DNA of 64,000 bases from Telluria aromaticivorans (GTDB lineage Bacteria > Pseudomonadota > Gammaproteobacteria > Burkholderiales > Burkholderiaceae_D): NCBI RefSeq assembly GCF_013003915.1, contig NZ_JABAIV010000002.1:62001-126000 (forward strand). The letters run 5' to 3'. A model generated the notes under the pieces. That model did not search any database and was not told the DNA's origin. It worked only from the letters and a program-made list of their open reading frames with translations. Numbering within the stretch: the first letter of the stretch is position 1; every line of letters begins with the position of its first letter. Positions 9,065 to 17,613 of this stretch are shown piece after piece. The position numbers and the translations under genes are program-made.

Positions 9065-9252
9065 GGTTCCGCCTGTCTCGCCGCGCCGGCGCTTCCGCCA
9101 TGGAACCGTCGGCCGGCAACACCATCATACCGCAGCCCGTAAATACGAGCATGTGACTGTGTCCTGCTGTGCGAGGGGTACATTGCCGCACCCTCAACTA
9201 GAATGGCGACATGGCGCCGCAGCCCGCGGCGCCGATGAAACGGGGAAGCAGG

Positions 9253-9651
9253 ATGGAGGCGGTGATCGATCCGGGGGAAGTGCAATTCAGCGCCATCCGG
9301 GCCCAGGGGCCGGGCGGCCAGAACGTCAACAAGGTGTCGTGCGCGGTGCACGCGCGCTTCGACATCACGGCCTCGTCCTTGCCCGAGCACGTCAAGGCGC
9401 GCCTGCTGGAGATGCGCGACAGCCGCATCACGCGCGAAGGCGTGGTGGTGCTCAAGGCCCAGGCCTCGCGCAGCTTGGAGCAGAACAAGGAAGACGCCCT
9501 GCAGCGGCTGCAGGCGCTGGTGGACCAGGCCGCCATTGTGGAACTGGTGCGCCGCCCTACCCGGCCTACCCGCGGCTCGCAGCGGCGCCGGCTCGACGGC
9601 AAGACGCGCAGCGGGCTCGTCAAGGCTTTACGAGGCAAGGTCACCGAATAA
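9253..9651 (+). CDS. arfB: Alternative ribosome-rescue peptidyl-tRNA hydrolase ArfB (YaeJ)
   Basis: Frees stalled ribosomes by hydrolysing peptidyl-tRNA when no stop codon is available. The release-factor-like domain carries the catalytic GGQ at residues 21-23 (IRAQGPGGQNVNK). The C-terminal basic tail that enters the empty mRNA channel is present (RRPTRPTRGSQRRR ... KALRGKV). With the ATG at 9253 the protein is 132 residues, close to the 140 of E. coli ArfB. Upstream in-frame ATGs (9211, 9235) would add residues not found in the family. The gene has no close partner on its strand; a repeat cluster follows. Confidence 0.93.
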   Translation: MEAVIDPGEVQFSAIRAQGPGGQNVNKVSCAVHARFDITASSLPEHVKARLLEMRDSRITREGVVVLKAQASRSLEQNKEDALQRLQALVDQAAIVELVRRPTRPTRGSQRRRLDGKTRSGLVKALRGKVTE

Positions 9652-9666
9652 GGCAGCCTTGCCCTG

Positions 9667-9996
9667 ATGCCAGTCAGTTGAGAAGAATTTGTAGGGTGGG
9701 CGGGTTTCCCGCCCACGCGGTGATAGTTACGGTTGAACAGCCGCACGGGCTACAGCACCGTAATTTGAACGCGTGGGCAAGATAACTCAGGCCAATGGCC
9801 TTATGCCAGTCAATAAGAAGAATTTGTAGGGCGTGGGCGGGTTTCCCCGCCCACGCGGTGATAGTTACGGTTTGAACAGCCGCACGGGCTACAGCACCGT
9901 CAATTGAACGCGTGGGCAAGGTAAATCAGGGCAATGCCCTGATTTACGAATTGCCCACCCTACGGGTGACCAGCGGCTCTTAAGTGTGACTGGCAT
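9667..9996. repeat. Tandemly duplicated palindromic repeat, family copy 2
   Basis: The arfB-downstream gap is filled by a repeat unit of about 136 bp (9667-9802) repeated almost identically (9803-9938). Each unit starts ATGCCAGTCA and contains GTAGGG(C)GTGGGCGGG, a shared middle around GAACAGCCGCACGGGCTACA and TTGAACGCGTGGGCAAG. The second unit ends with a hairpin (9921-9947, GTAAATCAGGGC/GCCCTGATTTAC) and the family end GCCCACCCTAC. ATGCCAGTCA recurs inverted at 9987-9996, so the whole block is framed by a 10-bp inverted repeat. I see no gene in it. Confidence 0.85.
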
Positions 9997-10016
9997 TAAG
10001 CCTTGCCCCTGCTTGA

Positions 10017-10253
10017 TCAGGCGGCCGGTATGTCCTTGCGCGGTTCGCTGCCGGCGGGATCCGGCCCGGCCTTGGCGATGATCACGGCAACGTTCTGCAG
10101 TTCCCGCACCACGCCGATGACGGTGGGCTCGAAGCGTTCGAACATGTACCGGGTTGCCGCCTCGGGCGACAGGCCTTCGGGGGTTTCGTGCACCAGGCGT
10201 TTCATGGCCAGCTCACGCACATGGTAGGCAAACAGCAGCTCGGTATGGTCCAT
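10017..10253 (-). CDS. Hypothetical protein, 78 residues
   Basis: A small soluble acidic/basic mixed protein, starting MDHTELLFAYHVRELAMKR, that I do not assign to a named family. It reads through without signal peptide or membrane segment. Codon usage is like its neighbours, which supports a real gene. A GTG at 10295 in the same frame would add 14 residues; the ATG at 10253 is preferred because it begins the more ordinary N-terminus. It is divergent from the GNAT gene at 10370. Confidence 0.6.
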   Translation of the reverse strand: MDHTELLFAYHVRELAMKRLVHETPEGLSPEAATRYMFERFEPTVIGVVRELQNVAVIIAKAGPDPAGSEPRKDIPAA

Positions 10254-10369
10254 TCCAGGCTCATCGCGGTAATATGGAAAGCGCAACGATAGCACGCGCG
10301 CCCACCGTCACGCGTGGCGGTGGCAGTCCACGATTCAGCCATTCCGACCATTTTTATCCATTACCCCGC

Positions 10370-11074
10370 ATGGACAATTTCAACCCTTCTGTTTCGATGC
10401 TGGCGGCGCTCGACCACCCGGTGTGGTCGGCGCTGGGCAGCGGCCATCAAGCCCTGGCGCTGGGCGATGGACTGGCCAGGCGCTACCCGCGCGACATCGG
10501 CCCCTTCGCCGCGCTGGCCGACGCCAGCCCGGCCGCCTGGGCGGCATTGGGCAGGCTGCTCGCAGCCGGCGAAGCGGCCATGCTGGTGACGGCCGCGCAG
10601 GTCAAGGCCCAGCCCGGCTTCACGGTCACGCCGCTCGATCCGGTCTGGCAGATGGTGGCCACGCGCGACCCCGGCCCCCCTGCCGCCACCTTTACGGTGC
10701 TCGGTGAGGCGGATGCGGCCGGGATGCACGCCCTGGCCACGCTGACCAATCCGGGCCCGTTCGGGCCGCGCACCCACCAGCTGGGGGAATTCCTGGGAGT
10801 GCGCGACGGCGGCAGGCTGGCCGCCATGACCGGCGAGCGCATGCGGCTGGAAGGCATGGTGGAAGTGAGCGCGGTCTGCGTGCATCCGGACCATCGCGGC
10901 AAAGCCTATGCGCGCGGCCTGATGGTCGACAAGATGCGCCGCATCATCGACCGCGGCAGCATCCCTTTCCTGCATGTCTACCCGAGCAACCACAGCGCGG
11001 TGGCGCTGTATGAATCGCTGGGCTTCGTGGTGCGCCGCCAGCTGCACCTGGCACGGGTGGCAGTGACGGGCTGA
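10370..11074 (+). CDS. GNAT-family N-acetyltransferase
   Basis: Transfers an acetyl group from acetyl-CoA to an unknown amine. The 234-residue protein has the GNAT fold in its C-terminal half: strand VSAVCVHPDHRGKAYARGL contains the Q/R-x-x-G-x-G/A acetyl-CoA loop (here HRGKAYA), and FLHVYPSNHSAVALYESLGF is the typical motif B end. This subgroup is often annotated as FR47-like or as a predicted acetyltransferase. The ATG at 10370 gives the natural start MDNFNPSVSML. Earlier in-frame starts from 10154 read through the divergent small gene and are rejected. Confidence 0.9.
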   Translation: MDNFNPSVSMLAALDHPVWSALGSGHQALALGDGLARRYPRDIGPFAALADASPAAWAALGRLLAAGEAAMLVTAAQVKAQPGFTVTPLDPVWQMVATRDPGPPAATFTVLGEADAAGMHALATLTNPGPFGPRTHQLGEFLGVRDGGRLAAMTGERMRLEGMVEVSAVCVHPDHRGKAYARGLMVDKMRRIIDRGSIPFLHVYPSNHSAVALYESLGFVVRRQLHLARVAVTG

Positions 11075-11101
11075 AGCACCGATCCATGCGACAATTTGCG
11101 G

Positions 11102-11941
11102 ATGATGAAACTCAGCGACTACCAGGCACTGTTCCGCGCTTCTCCCTACCCCTACCTGGTGATGGCGCCGGATCTCACGATCATCGGCGCCAGCGGCGCC
11201 TACCTGCGCTCGGTCCAGCGCACCGAAGCAGACATCGTCGGGCGCTATGTCTTCGATGCCTTCCCGGAAGACCCTGACAATCCCGAGGCTACCGACATCA
11301 CGGAAGTAAGAGCCTCGCTGCTGCGCGCGCTGGCCAAGGGCGAGCCGGACACGACCGCGTTCGTGCGGTATGCGGTGCCCATCGAGACGCCCGAAGGCAT
11401 CAAGTTCGACGAGCGCTACTGGAGCACGGTGCATACGCCGGTGCTGGGCGAGGACGGCACGCCGATCATGGTGGTTCAGAACCCGGTGGACGTCACCGAG
11501 CTCTACCGCTTCGATGAGCAGTCGCAGGTGGCCACGCTCCAGCTGACGCCCCCGAGCAGCAACAATGCCGAGAATTTCAACCGCGCCCAGATGCACGAAG
11601 CCCTGTCGCGCATCCTGAACAACGAACGCGAACACCTGCGCAGCCTGTTCAACCAGGCGCCCGGCTTCGTGGCGGTGCTGATGGGGCCGAAGCACGTGTT
11701 CGAGATGGTGAACGAGGCGTATTACCAGCTGGTCGGGCACCGTGAACTGGTCGGGAAAGCCGTGTGGGAAGCGCTGCCGGAAGTGGCCGGCCAGGGCTTC
11801 GAGGAATTCCTCGACCGGGTCTACACGACCGGCGAACCCTGGGTCACGCGCGCCATGCCGATTGCAGTCCAGCGCGAACGCGACGGACCTATCCTCCAGC
11901 GCTACATCGACCTGGTCTACGAGCCTTACCGCGACGAGTAA
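11102..11941 (+). CDS. PAS-domain N-terminal part of a hybrid histidine kinase, ended by an in-frame TAA
   Basis: This is the sensory half of a gene that continues in the same frame after a single TAA at 11939-11941. It has an N-terminal PAS domain (about 1-140, starting MMKLSDYQALFRASPYPYL) and a second PAS (about 175-280) ending DLVYEPYRDE. In intact relatives this point reads through to a GTxxGIF strand, and exactly that strand (GTTIGIFAQGYDVTD) follows the stop here in frame. The simplest reading is one base change (GAA to TAA) in one gene. The product alone would be a soluble two-PAS protein without an output domain. See the kinase half at 12041. Confidence 0.8.
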   Translation: MMKLSDYQALFRASPYPYLVMAPDLTIIGASGAYLRSVQRTEADIVGRYVFDAFPEDPDNPEATDITEVRASLLRALAKGEPDTTAFVRYAVPIETPEGIKFDERYWSTVHTPVLGEDGTPIMVVQNPVDVTELYRFDEQSQVATLQLTPPSSNNAENFNRAQMHEALSRILNNEREHLRSLFNQAPGFVAVLMGPKHVFEMVNEAYYQLVGHRELVGKAVWEALPEVAGQGFEEFLDRVYTTGEPWVTRAMPIAVQRERDGPILQRYIDLVYEPYRDE

Positions 11942-12040
11942 GGCACCACCATCGGCATTTTCGCTCAGGGCTATGACGTCACCGATGCGGTCGAGGCCCA
12001 GGCCGCCAAGCGCGAAAGCGACGAGCGCCTGCGCGACGGC

Positions 12041-13498
12041 ATGGATGCGACCAAGATGGTGGTGTGGGAGTGGAATCTGGTGACGGACGAGCTGGTGTAT
12101 TCGGAAAATACCGCGGTGGTGCTGGGTTTCTCGCCTTCCTCGATGGGCAAGGCCTCGCAATACATCCACGCAGAAGACCGGGACAAGGTCGCCAGCGCGC
12201 ACCGGGCCGCCCTGGACGGCGCCGGCGCCTACGAGGTGGTGGTGCGCTTCATCCGTCCCGACAACGGGCGCCAGATCTGGGCCGACAGCCGCGGCAAGCT
12301 GCGCTACGACAGCGAAGGCCGCCCTGCCCGCATGCGCGGCGTGACGGTGGACGTGACCGAGCGTTACCAGGCCGAACTGGAGCTGCGCGAAGCCAACCGC
12401 AAGAAGGACGAATTCCTGGCGATGCTGGCGCACGAGCTACGCAATCCGCTGGCGCCGATCAGCACGGCGGCGGAAATGCTGCGCATGACGGCCGGCGGCG
12501 ACGCCCGCACCCGCAAGGCCAGCGAAGTGATCAGCCGCCAGGTCAAGCACATGACCTCGCTGGTGGACGACCTGCTGGACGTGTCGCGCGTGACGCGCGG
12601 CCTGGTGCACCTGGAAAAGGAGACCATCGACGTCAAGTCGGCGGTGGCGAGCGCCGTCGAGCAGTCGCGGCCTCTGATCGAAACGCGCCACCACTCGCTG
12701 ACAGTGCGCACCGACGCCGCCCAATCCACTGTCCACGGCGACCGCACCCGGCTGGTGCAGGTGATCGTCAACCTGCTCAACAATGCCGCGAAATACACGC
12801 CCCAGGGCGGCGAGATCGCCCTGGCGGTGCATGCCGGGGCGGACATGGTCAGCATCAGCGTGGCCGACAACGGCATTGGCATCGACAGCCGCCTGCTGCC
12901 GCAGGTATTCGACCTGTTCACGCAGGCCGAGCGCACGCCGGACCGCGCCCAGGGCGGGCTCGGCATCGGCCTGGCCCTGGTGAAAACCATGGTGACCCTG
13001 CATGGCGGCACGGTGACGGCGGACAGTGCCGGGCCGGGCCTGGGCAGCACCTTTACCATTTCGCTGCCGGCCATCGCGCAGGGGCAAAATCGCCGGCCGG
13101 ACGCGCCTGCTGGTGGCGATGCCGCCGGCGCGCCGGCGCGGCGCGTGATGATCGTCGACGACAATGTGGACGCCGCCGAGTCGCTGGCGGTTTTGCTGGA
13201 AGCGCAGGGGCACCAGGTAGCGGTACAGTCGCATCCGCACGATGCGATTGCCGCGGCGAAGCAGGATCCGCCGCAGGTCTTCATCCTCGATATCGGCTTG
13301 CCGGAAATGGACGGCTATGAACTGGCGCGGCGCCTGCGCGCCGACCCGGCGACCGGGCAGGCGCTGTTCGTCGCCCTGACCGGCTATGGCCAGGCCCACG
13401 ACCGGATCCTGTCCAGGTCGGTCGGTTTCGACCACCATTTCGTCAAGCCGGTGGAACTGGAGAAGCTGAAGGGCATCTTCGCGACGCTGCGGGACTGA
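12041..13498 (+). CDS. PAS-HisKA-HATPase-REC part of the split hybrid histidine kinase
   Basis: Catalytic half of the gene interrupted at 11939, same frame. From the first in-frame ATG it has a PAS domain (about 1-125), HisKA with the phospho-accepting H-box (FLAMLAHELRNPL), HATPase with N-box (LLNNAAKYTP) and G-boxes (VADNGIGID, GGLGIGLALV), and a C-terminal receiver (about 365-485) with phospho-Asp in FILDIGLPEMDG and Lys in HFVKPVELEK. All catalytic motifs look intact, so a kinase could still be made if translation restarts about 100 bp after the stop, but no strong ribosome-binding site is evident there. It ends 50 bp before a convergent lone receiver gene. Confidence 0.85.
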   Translation: MDATKMVVWEWNLVTDELVYSENTAVVLGFSPSSMGKASQYIHAEDRDKVASAHRAALDGAGAYEVVVRFIRPDNGRQIWADSRGKLRYDSEGRPARMRGVTVDVTERYQAELELREANRKKDEFLAMLAHELRNPLAPISTAAEMLRMTAGGDARTRKASEVISRQVKHMTSLVDDLLDVSRVTRGLVHLEKETIDVKSAVASAVEQSRPLIETRHHSLTVRTDAAQSTVHGDRTRLVQVIVNLLNNAAKYTPQGGEIALAVHAGADMVSISVADNGIGIDSRLLPQVFDLFTQAERTPDRAQGGLGIGLALVKTMVTLHGGTVTADSAGPGLGSTFTISLPAIAQGQNRRPDAPAGGDAAGAPARRVMIVDDNVDAAESLAVLLEAQGHQVAVQSHPHDAIAAAKQDPPQVFILDIGLPEMDGYELARRLRADPATGQALFVALTGYGQAHDRILSRSVGFDHHFVKPVELEKLKGIFATLRD

Positions 13499-13548
13499 GG
13501 GGCAGGCGCGGGCGTAGCCGGGGCTGCACTCCTGCGGCCCGTTCGGCT

Positions 13549-13998
13549 TCAGGTCTGCAGCAGTTTGATGAGCTGGCCTATACGGTAGGGCTTGGCGATG
13601 AACAGCTGCTTCAAGGGCTGGCCCTGGGCCAGGGTGGGCGCCATATAGCCTGAGGCCAGCACAATCTTGACTTTCGGATAGCGCCTGCCGATCTGGTCCG
13701 CCAGTTCGAGACCGTTCATGCCGGGCATCATGACGTCGGACACGACGGCGTCGATGTCGGGATGCATGGCCAGCAGGTCGAGGGCCTCGGCAGCGGAATA
13801 GGCAACGAGCGTATCGAGCCCGTGCGCCGTCAACAGCACTTCGGTGAGGTCTGCCACGTCGGCTTCGTCGTCGACGACCAGTATCTTGCGGATGGTCCCG
13901 GTTTTCTCCCCTTCTTGCCCAAATGATTGCACGCCCCAGGATGAACTGGGCGGGCGCCCTGTGCCGCTAAACATGCGACTGTTCAGTGATCCGAACAC
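13549..13998 (-). CDS. Single-domain response regulator (receiver only)
   Basis: A 149-residue protein that consists of a receiver domain (about 37-149) after a short polar N-terminus. The acidic pocket (VVDDEAD), phospho-Asp (VVSDVMMPGMNG) and conserved Lys (FIAKPYRI) are present, and no DNA-binding output is attached. Start: GTG at 13998 preceded by GGAGGT. Such single-domain regulators usually pass phosphate or act by protein contact. It faces the split hybrid kinase end to end, so a functional link is possible but not shown. Confidence 0.88.
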   Translation of the reverse strand: MFGSLNSRMFSGTGRPPSSSWGVQSFGQEGEKTGTIRKILVVDDEADVADLTEVLLTAHGLDTLVAYSAAEALDLLAMHPDIDAVVSDVMMPGMNGLELADQIGRRYPKVKIVLASGYMAPTLAQGQPLKQLFIAKPYRIGQLIKLLQT

Positions 13999-14176
13999 GC
14001 GACCTCCACTGATGTCATTGTTTATCGCACATGCCGTGCGATCCGATGACTCTAGTATCGGCCAATGCTGGCCATGGCGGCGCTCGGTTTACGGATGGAA
14101 TTGGTCCTGCCCTTCGGCAATGAAATAGTCGCGCGTCGGCTTGTCGCTTTACGATACGGAAGAATTGAAACATAGC

Positions 14177-14207
14177 TGGTCAAGGTAGTAGGGGCAACTG
14201 CTATAAT
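14177..14207 (+). promoter_or_regulatory. Possible promoter of the czc-type operon
   Basis: A perfect -10 TATAAT (14202-14207) lies shortly before the first gene. The best -35 is TGGTCA (14177-14182) with a 19-bp spacer. Overlong spacers of 19-20 bp are known from MerR-regulated metal promoters. No MerR-type gene is visible next to it, so this is tentative. Confidence 0.35.
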
Positions 14208-14224
14208 TTCGCGACATTTTCCTG

Positions 14225-14617
14225 GTGATTCCCTTGCGTCGGATTGTCCACATCCTCCTGCTGCTGTGCTTGCCCCTGTATGGTTTCGCCATGCAAGGCA
14301 GCCTGCCGCCTGTCGCGGCCGCGGTCTCGCTCGTCCACGAGCTGGAGCACGATGAGGGCATCCACCACCACCATGAGGACGACGGTTCCGTTCACTATGA
14401 CGAATCGGACGAGTCCCTCGATCACGCGCAGGAACATTCCTCGCCGTCACAACCCGTCAGCTTCGGTCTTTCGCGCCTGGTACTCCCTCCTGAACAGCCT
14501 GTGTCCGAGCTGGATCCGTATGTCCCCCACACGGTTCCTGAACCGTTCCTCGACGGACCACACAGGCCCCCTGCTTTCTCCCTCGGCCACGCTGCCGGGG
14601 GCACGCTGCACGCATAG
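14225..14617 (+). CDS. CzcI-like small periplasmic protein, first gene of the metal-efflux operon
   Basis: A 130-residue protein with a signal peptide (RRIVHILLLLCLPLYGFA) and a His/Asp/Glu-rich segment (HELEHDEGIHHHHEDD) suited to binding Zn, Co or Cd. In Cupriavidus the small regulatory protein CzcI precedes czcC in the same way; the N-terminus and place in the operon match, while sequence identity cannot be measured here. Start: GTG at 14225 or TTG at 14234; the latter gives the family-like MRRIV start. The mature part is divergent, so a general metal-binding role is the safe statement. Confidence 0.65.
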   Translation: MIPLRRIVHILLLLCLPLYGFAMQGSLPPVAAAVSLVHELEHDEGIHHHHEDDGSVHYDESDESLDHAQEHSSPSQPVSFGLSRLVLPPEQPVSELDPYVPHTVPEPFLDGPHRPPAFSLGHAAGGTLHA

Positions 14618-14696
14618 TCGAAAGATGCAGGCGCAACGCAGGTTGCGCTGACGTGCTCGCCCTCGGTGATTCTGAATGTCACCCGATGGAGAACAC

Positions 14697-15923
14697 ATGC
14701 GCACCTGCCGCCTGTCCCTTTACCTTATCGGTGTTGCACTTGTCCTGCCATGCCAGGTCATAGCAGCACCGTCCGCGCCGACTGTAGTTGGCACCACATT
14801 GAAGCAAGCCGTCGAGAGCGCATGGCAGCGCGCACCCGCCGCCCGCACGGTCGAAGCGCGCCAGGACGAAGTGCTTGCTGCGCGCGACAATGCCCGGTCC
14901 TGGCTCGCTTCCAACCCGACGCTCGGCTTGTCCCAGCGTACGGACCAGGGTTCGTCCGAGCGCGACCAGCGAGAGTCAGAGATCTCGATATCGTCTTCGT
15001 TCTGGCTGCCAGGCCAGAAGAGCGCCCGCGAAGCGCTGGCCGCACGCAGCACGGAAGAAGTCACCGCTCACATCGGCGCCACGCGCCTGGCTGTGGCTGG
15101 GTTGGTACGCAACCGCATGTGGGAAGCCGCAGCCGCGCAGGTCAGGCTTGAGGAGAAGCAGGACCACCTGCATCATCTGGAGGGGCTTCTTGACGAGGTA
15201 CAGCGTCGCGTCAAGGCTGGCGACTTGGCACGCAGCGACGGGCTGCTCGCGCAGCAGGAAGTCCTGGCTGCCCGGATCGATGTCGCGAATGCCCGCACTG
15301 CGGCCTTTGAAGCGCTGGCACGCTATCGCGCGCTGACCGGCCTGCCTGACTTGCCGGCGCTCGACCCCGAACCGCTCCCTGACGGCAACGCTCCTGCGAA
15401 TCCGCGCCTGGCAGCCGCCCAGGCTTCCGAACAACGGGCGCGGGCGGCGCTGCGCCTGGCCGCTGCTTCCCGCTCGGCGCCGCCGACGATTGCCTTGTCG
15501 GTTCGCAGGGAAGATGAAAGGCTGCTGCGGGAGCCTGTCAACAGTATTGGCGTAGCCCTGCAGATCCCGATTGGCACCGCCGCACGCAATCGTACGAACG
15601 AAGCCCAGGCACAAACCGTGATCGCGACTGTAGCGGCGGAAGCAGCCGAGATCCAGGCAAATGCAGTGGCCGATATCGAGATCGCGAAAGAACGGCTTGC
15701 GAATGCACGCACTGCCCTGGAGACCGCTACGGCACGCGCTGCCGCCCTGCACGAACACACTGCGCTGTTCGAAAAAGCGTTTCGACAGGGCGAAAAGGGG
15801 CTTGCCGAACTACTCCGTTCGCGGGCACTCACCCACGAGGCCGACGTCGCCGTCGCCCAACAAAAGGTTGCACTCGGGCTCGCTCATGCCCAATTCAATC
15901 AAGCCTTAGGAATTCTTCCATGA
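14697..15923 (+). CDS. czcC: CzcC-like TolC-family outer-membrane efflux protein
   Basis: Outer-membrane channel of a tripartite heavy-metal efflux pump. It has 408 residues with a signal peptide (about 1-24, ending QVIAA) and two outer-membrane-efflux repeats rich in long Ala/Glu/Arg helices. The start at 14697 has GGAG upstream and opens directly on the signal peptide; an ATG at 14676 is in frame but less suitable. It overlaps the next gene by 4 bp (stop near 15921-15923, ATG at 15920), so translation is probably coupled. The operon order I-C-x-B-A with a heavy-metal RND permease supports the CzcC rather than the multidrug OprM assignment. Confidence 0.85.
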   Translation: MRTCRLSLYLIGVALVLPCQVIAAPSAPTVVGTTLKQAVESAWQRAPAARTVEARQDEVLAARDNARSWLASNPTLGLSQRTDQGSSERDQRESEISISSSFWLPGQKSAREALAARSTEEVTAHIGATRLAVAGLVRNRMWEAAAAQVRLEEKQDHLHHLEGLLDEVQRRVKAGDLARSDGLLAQQEVLAARIDVANARTAAFEALARYRALTGLPDLPALDPEPLPDGNAPANPRLAAAQASEQRARAALRLAAASRSAPPTIALSVRREDERLLREPVNSIGVALQIPIGTAARNRTNEAQAQTVIATVAAEAAEIQANAVADIEIAKERLANARTALETATARAAALHEHTALFEKAFRQGEKGLAELLRSRALTHEADVAVAQQKVALGLAHAQFNQALGILP

Positions 15924-16477
15924 AATACCTGCACCTCTTGTTTGCCGCCATGCTCGTCATGTCGCCGGCATTCGCCAGCCCCGGCGCACACGGGCCCGAC
16001 GGGGAACACCTCGACGGCCAGGCGGCCGCCAGCGGCACCGCCTCGTCCGTTCCCCGCATCGAGACCTTCACAGAGGCGTTCGAACTGCTCGGCCATCTTT
16101 CCGGCGGCGAGTTGTCGATCATGATCGACCGCTACGAGACCAATGAACCTGTGCTGAACGGCGCACTTGAGGTCCAGTACAAAGACCTCAAGGCGAAGGC
16201 GAAATTCCACGCCGATCTCGGCGACTACGCAATCGACGATCCAAAGTTCCTTGCCGCCATTTCCAAGCCCGGTACGCATGCGCTGCTGTTCACCCTGGTT
16301 GTAGGCGAAGAGAGCGATCTGCTGGAAGGTAGGCTGACGGTGGCCCAAGCCGTCCGCGACCACGGGCACGATCATCCGCTCGATCGCCGCTGGCTGCTGG
16401 CGGCGGGGGCAGCCACCACACTGGCCGCTGCCGCAGTGTTCGTCGTGCGCCGCCGGCGTCAACGCAAGGAAGCTTGA
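15920..16477 (+). CDS. Small membrane-anchored protein of the metal-efflux operon
   Basis: A 185-residue protein of unknown function between czcC and czcB. It has a signal peptide (about 1-19) cleaved before SPGAHGPDGEHLDG, a globular periplasmic domain, a His-rich patch (DHGHDHPLD) just before a single C-terminal transmembrane helix (about 155-175), and a basic cytosolic tail. The motif SPGAHGPxGEHLDG occurs again at the mature N-terminus of the next gene product, the CzcB-like adaptor. This shared segment and the His-rich patch suggest metal capture at the periplasmic face; that is inference. Confidence 0.7.
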   Translation: MKYLHLLFAAMLVMSPAFASPGAHGPDGEHLDGQAAASGTASSVPRIETFTEAFELLGHLSGGELSIMIDRYETNEPVLNGALEVQYKDLKAKAKFHADLGDYAIDDPKFLAAISKPGTHALLFTLVVGEESDLLEGRLTVAQAVRDHGHDHPLDRRWLLAAGAATTLAAAAVFVVRRRRQRKEA

Positions 16478-16478
16478 T

Positions 16479-17594
16479 ATGAAAATGACCCAACGAATCG
16501 TTGCCGGCCTTGTCACCGGTATGCTTGCGACCTCCCTGTTCGCCTCACCCGGAGCGCACGGGCCAAACGGCGAGCACCTGGACGGCCAGGCCACCGCCAC
16601 CGCCGGTGGCCTGGCGCGCCTGCCCGATGGCAGCGTCAACGTTCCCAAGTTGGCGCAGCGCCGCATGGGCGTGCGCACGCTGATGGTGAAGGAAGGAGAA
16701 TATGCCCGCACCGTGGCATTGAACGGCCGCGTGAGCATCGACCCGAACGCGGGCGGGCGGGTGCAGGCGCCGTTCTCCGGCCAGATTGCGCCGGGGCCGA
16801 ACGGCCTGCCCGTTGCCGGCCAGCGTGTTGTGAAAGGCCAGGTGCTGGCACGCCTTCGTCCCACCGGCGGCGCCATCGAGCGAGGTAATCAGGCGGCACA
16901 ATTGGCAGGGCTGCGTGCCAATCGGGGGCTGCTGGCGAAGCGGGTGGAACGCCTCAAATCGCTCGAAGGCGTGGTGCCTGCCAAGGAAATCGAAGCCGCC
17001 CAGGCTGAACTGGCCGCCACCATCGGCCAGGAGCGGGCGGTCGCCGGTTCGATCAGCGGCGTCGAGGCGATCCTTGCCCCGGCCAGCGGCATCATCGCCA
17101 GCGCGTCGGTGCTGAACGGCCAGATCGTCGAGTCGCGCGACGTGCTGTTCGAGATCGTCGATCCGCAGCGCATGGTCATCGAGGCCTTGTCATCTGATGT
17201 GGGGATCGCGCGCAAGATCAGCGCGGCAAGCCTCGTCGATGTGCCGGATGCCGGGCTGACGCTCATCGGTGGCGGACGCAGCCTGCGTGACGGCGCCGTA
17301 CCGATCAATTTCCGTGCGCGAGGAACTGCGCTCGACCTGGCAGTGGGCCAACCGGTGACGGTCCTGGCCAGGCTCGATACGAAGGTCAAGGGCATCGCCC
17401 TGCCGGCCGCGGCACTGGCCCGTAACCCCGCCAATGAAACGGTGGTCTGGATCAAGTCCGGCACCCAGCGCTTCATTGCCCTGCCGGTGGAGGCAACTGC
17501 CCTGGACGCGCGTACCGTCATCGTCACCAAGGGGCTCAGCCCTGACAACAGGGTGGTGGTCATCGGGACTTCCCTGATTAACCAAATTAGATAA
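16479..17594 (+). CDS. czcB: CzcB-like RND periplasmic adaptor (membrane fusion protein)
   Basis: Links the inner-membrane pump to the outer-membrane channel. It has 371 residues with a signal peptide (about 1-22) followed by SPGAHGPNGEHLDGQ, the same motif as in the preceding protein. Lipoyl/barrel-sandwich halves surround a helical hairpin rich in Ala/Glu/Arg (about 125-190), and a beta-barrel and membrane-proximal region follows to the end. AAGGAAG precedes the ATG, 2 bp after the previous stop. It is shorter than CzcB of Cupriavidus (about 520), lacking the long metal-binding N-terminal domain, which may be supplied here by the separate small protein upstream. The substrate is presumed divalent metal from the operon partner. 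Confidence 0.85.
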   Translation: MKMTQRIVAGLVTGMLATSLFASPGAHGPNGEHLDGQATATAGGLARLPDGSVNVPKLAQRRMGVRTLMVKEGEYARTVALNGRVSIDPNAGGRVQAPFSGQIAPGPNGLPVAGQRVVKGQVLARLRPTGGAIERGNQAAQLAGLRANRGLLAKRVERLKSLEGVVPAKEIEAAQAELAATIGQERAVAGSISGVEAILAPASGIIASASVLNGQIVESRDVLFEIVDPQRMVIEALSSDVGIARKISAASLVDVPDAGLTLIGGGRSLRDGAVPINFRARGTALDLAVGQPVTVLARLDTKVKGIALPAAALARNPANETVVWIKSGTQRFIALPVEATALDARTVIVTKGLSPDNRVVVIGTSLINQIR

Positions 17595-17613
17595 GCTGAT
17601 CAGGTGACCATCC

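Noticed and set aside
10361..12433. A 690-codon minus-strand frame across the GNAT and PAS genes
   Set aside because: Spans two clear plus-strand genes and shows antisense composition only.
14165..14207. TTGAAA (14165) as -35 for the TATAAT box before the czc-type operon
   Set aside because: The spacer would be 31 bp, too long for any known sigma-70 promoter.
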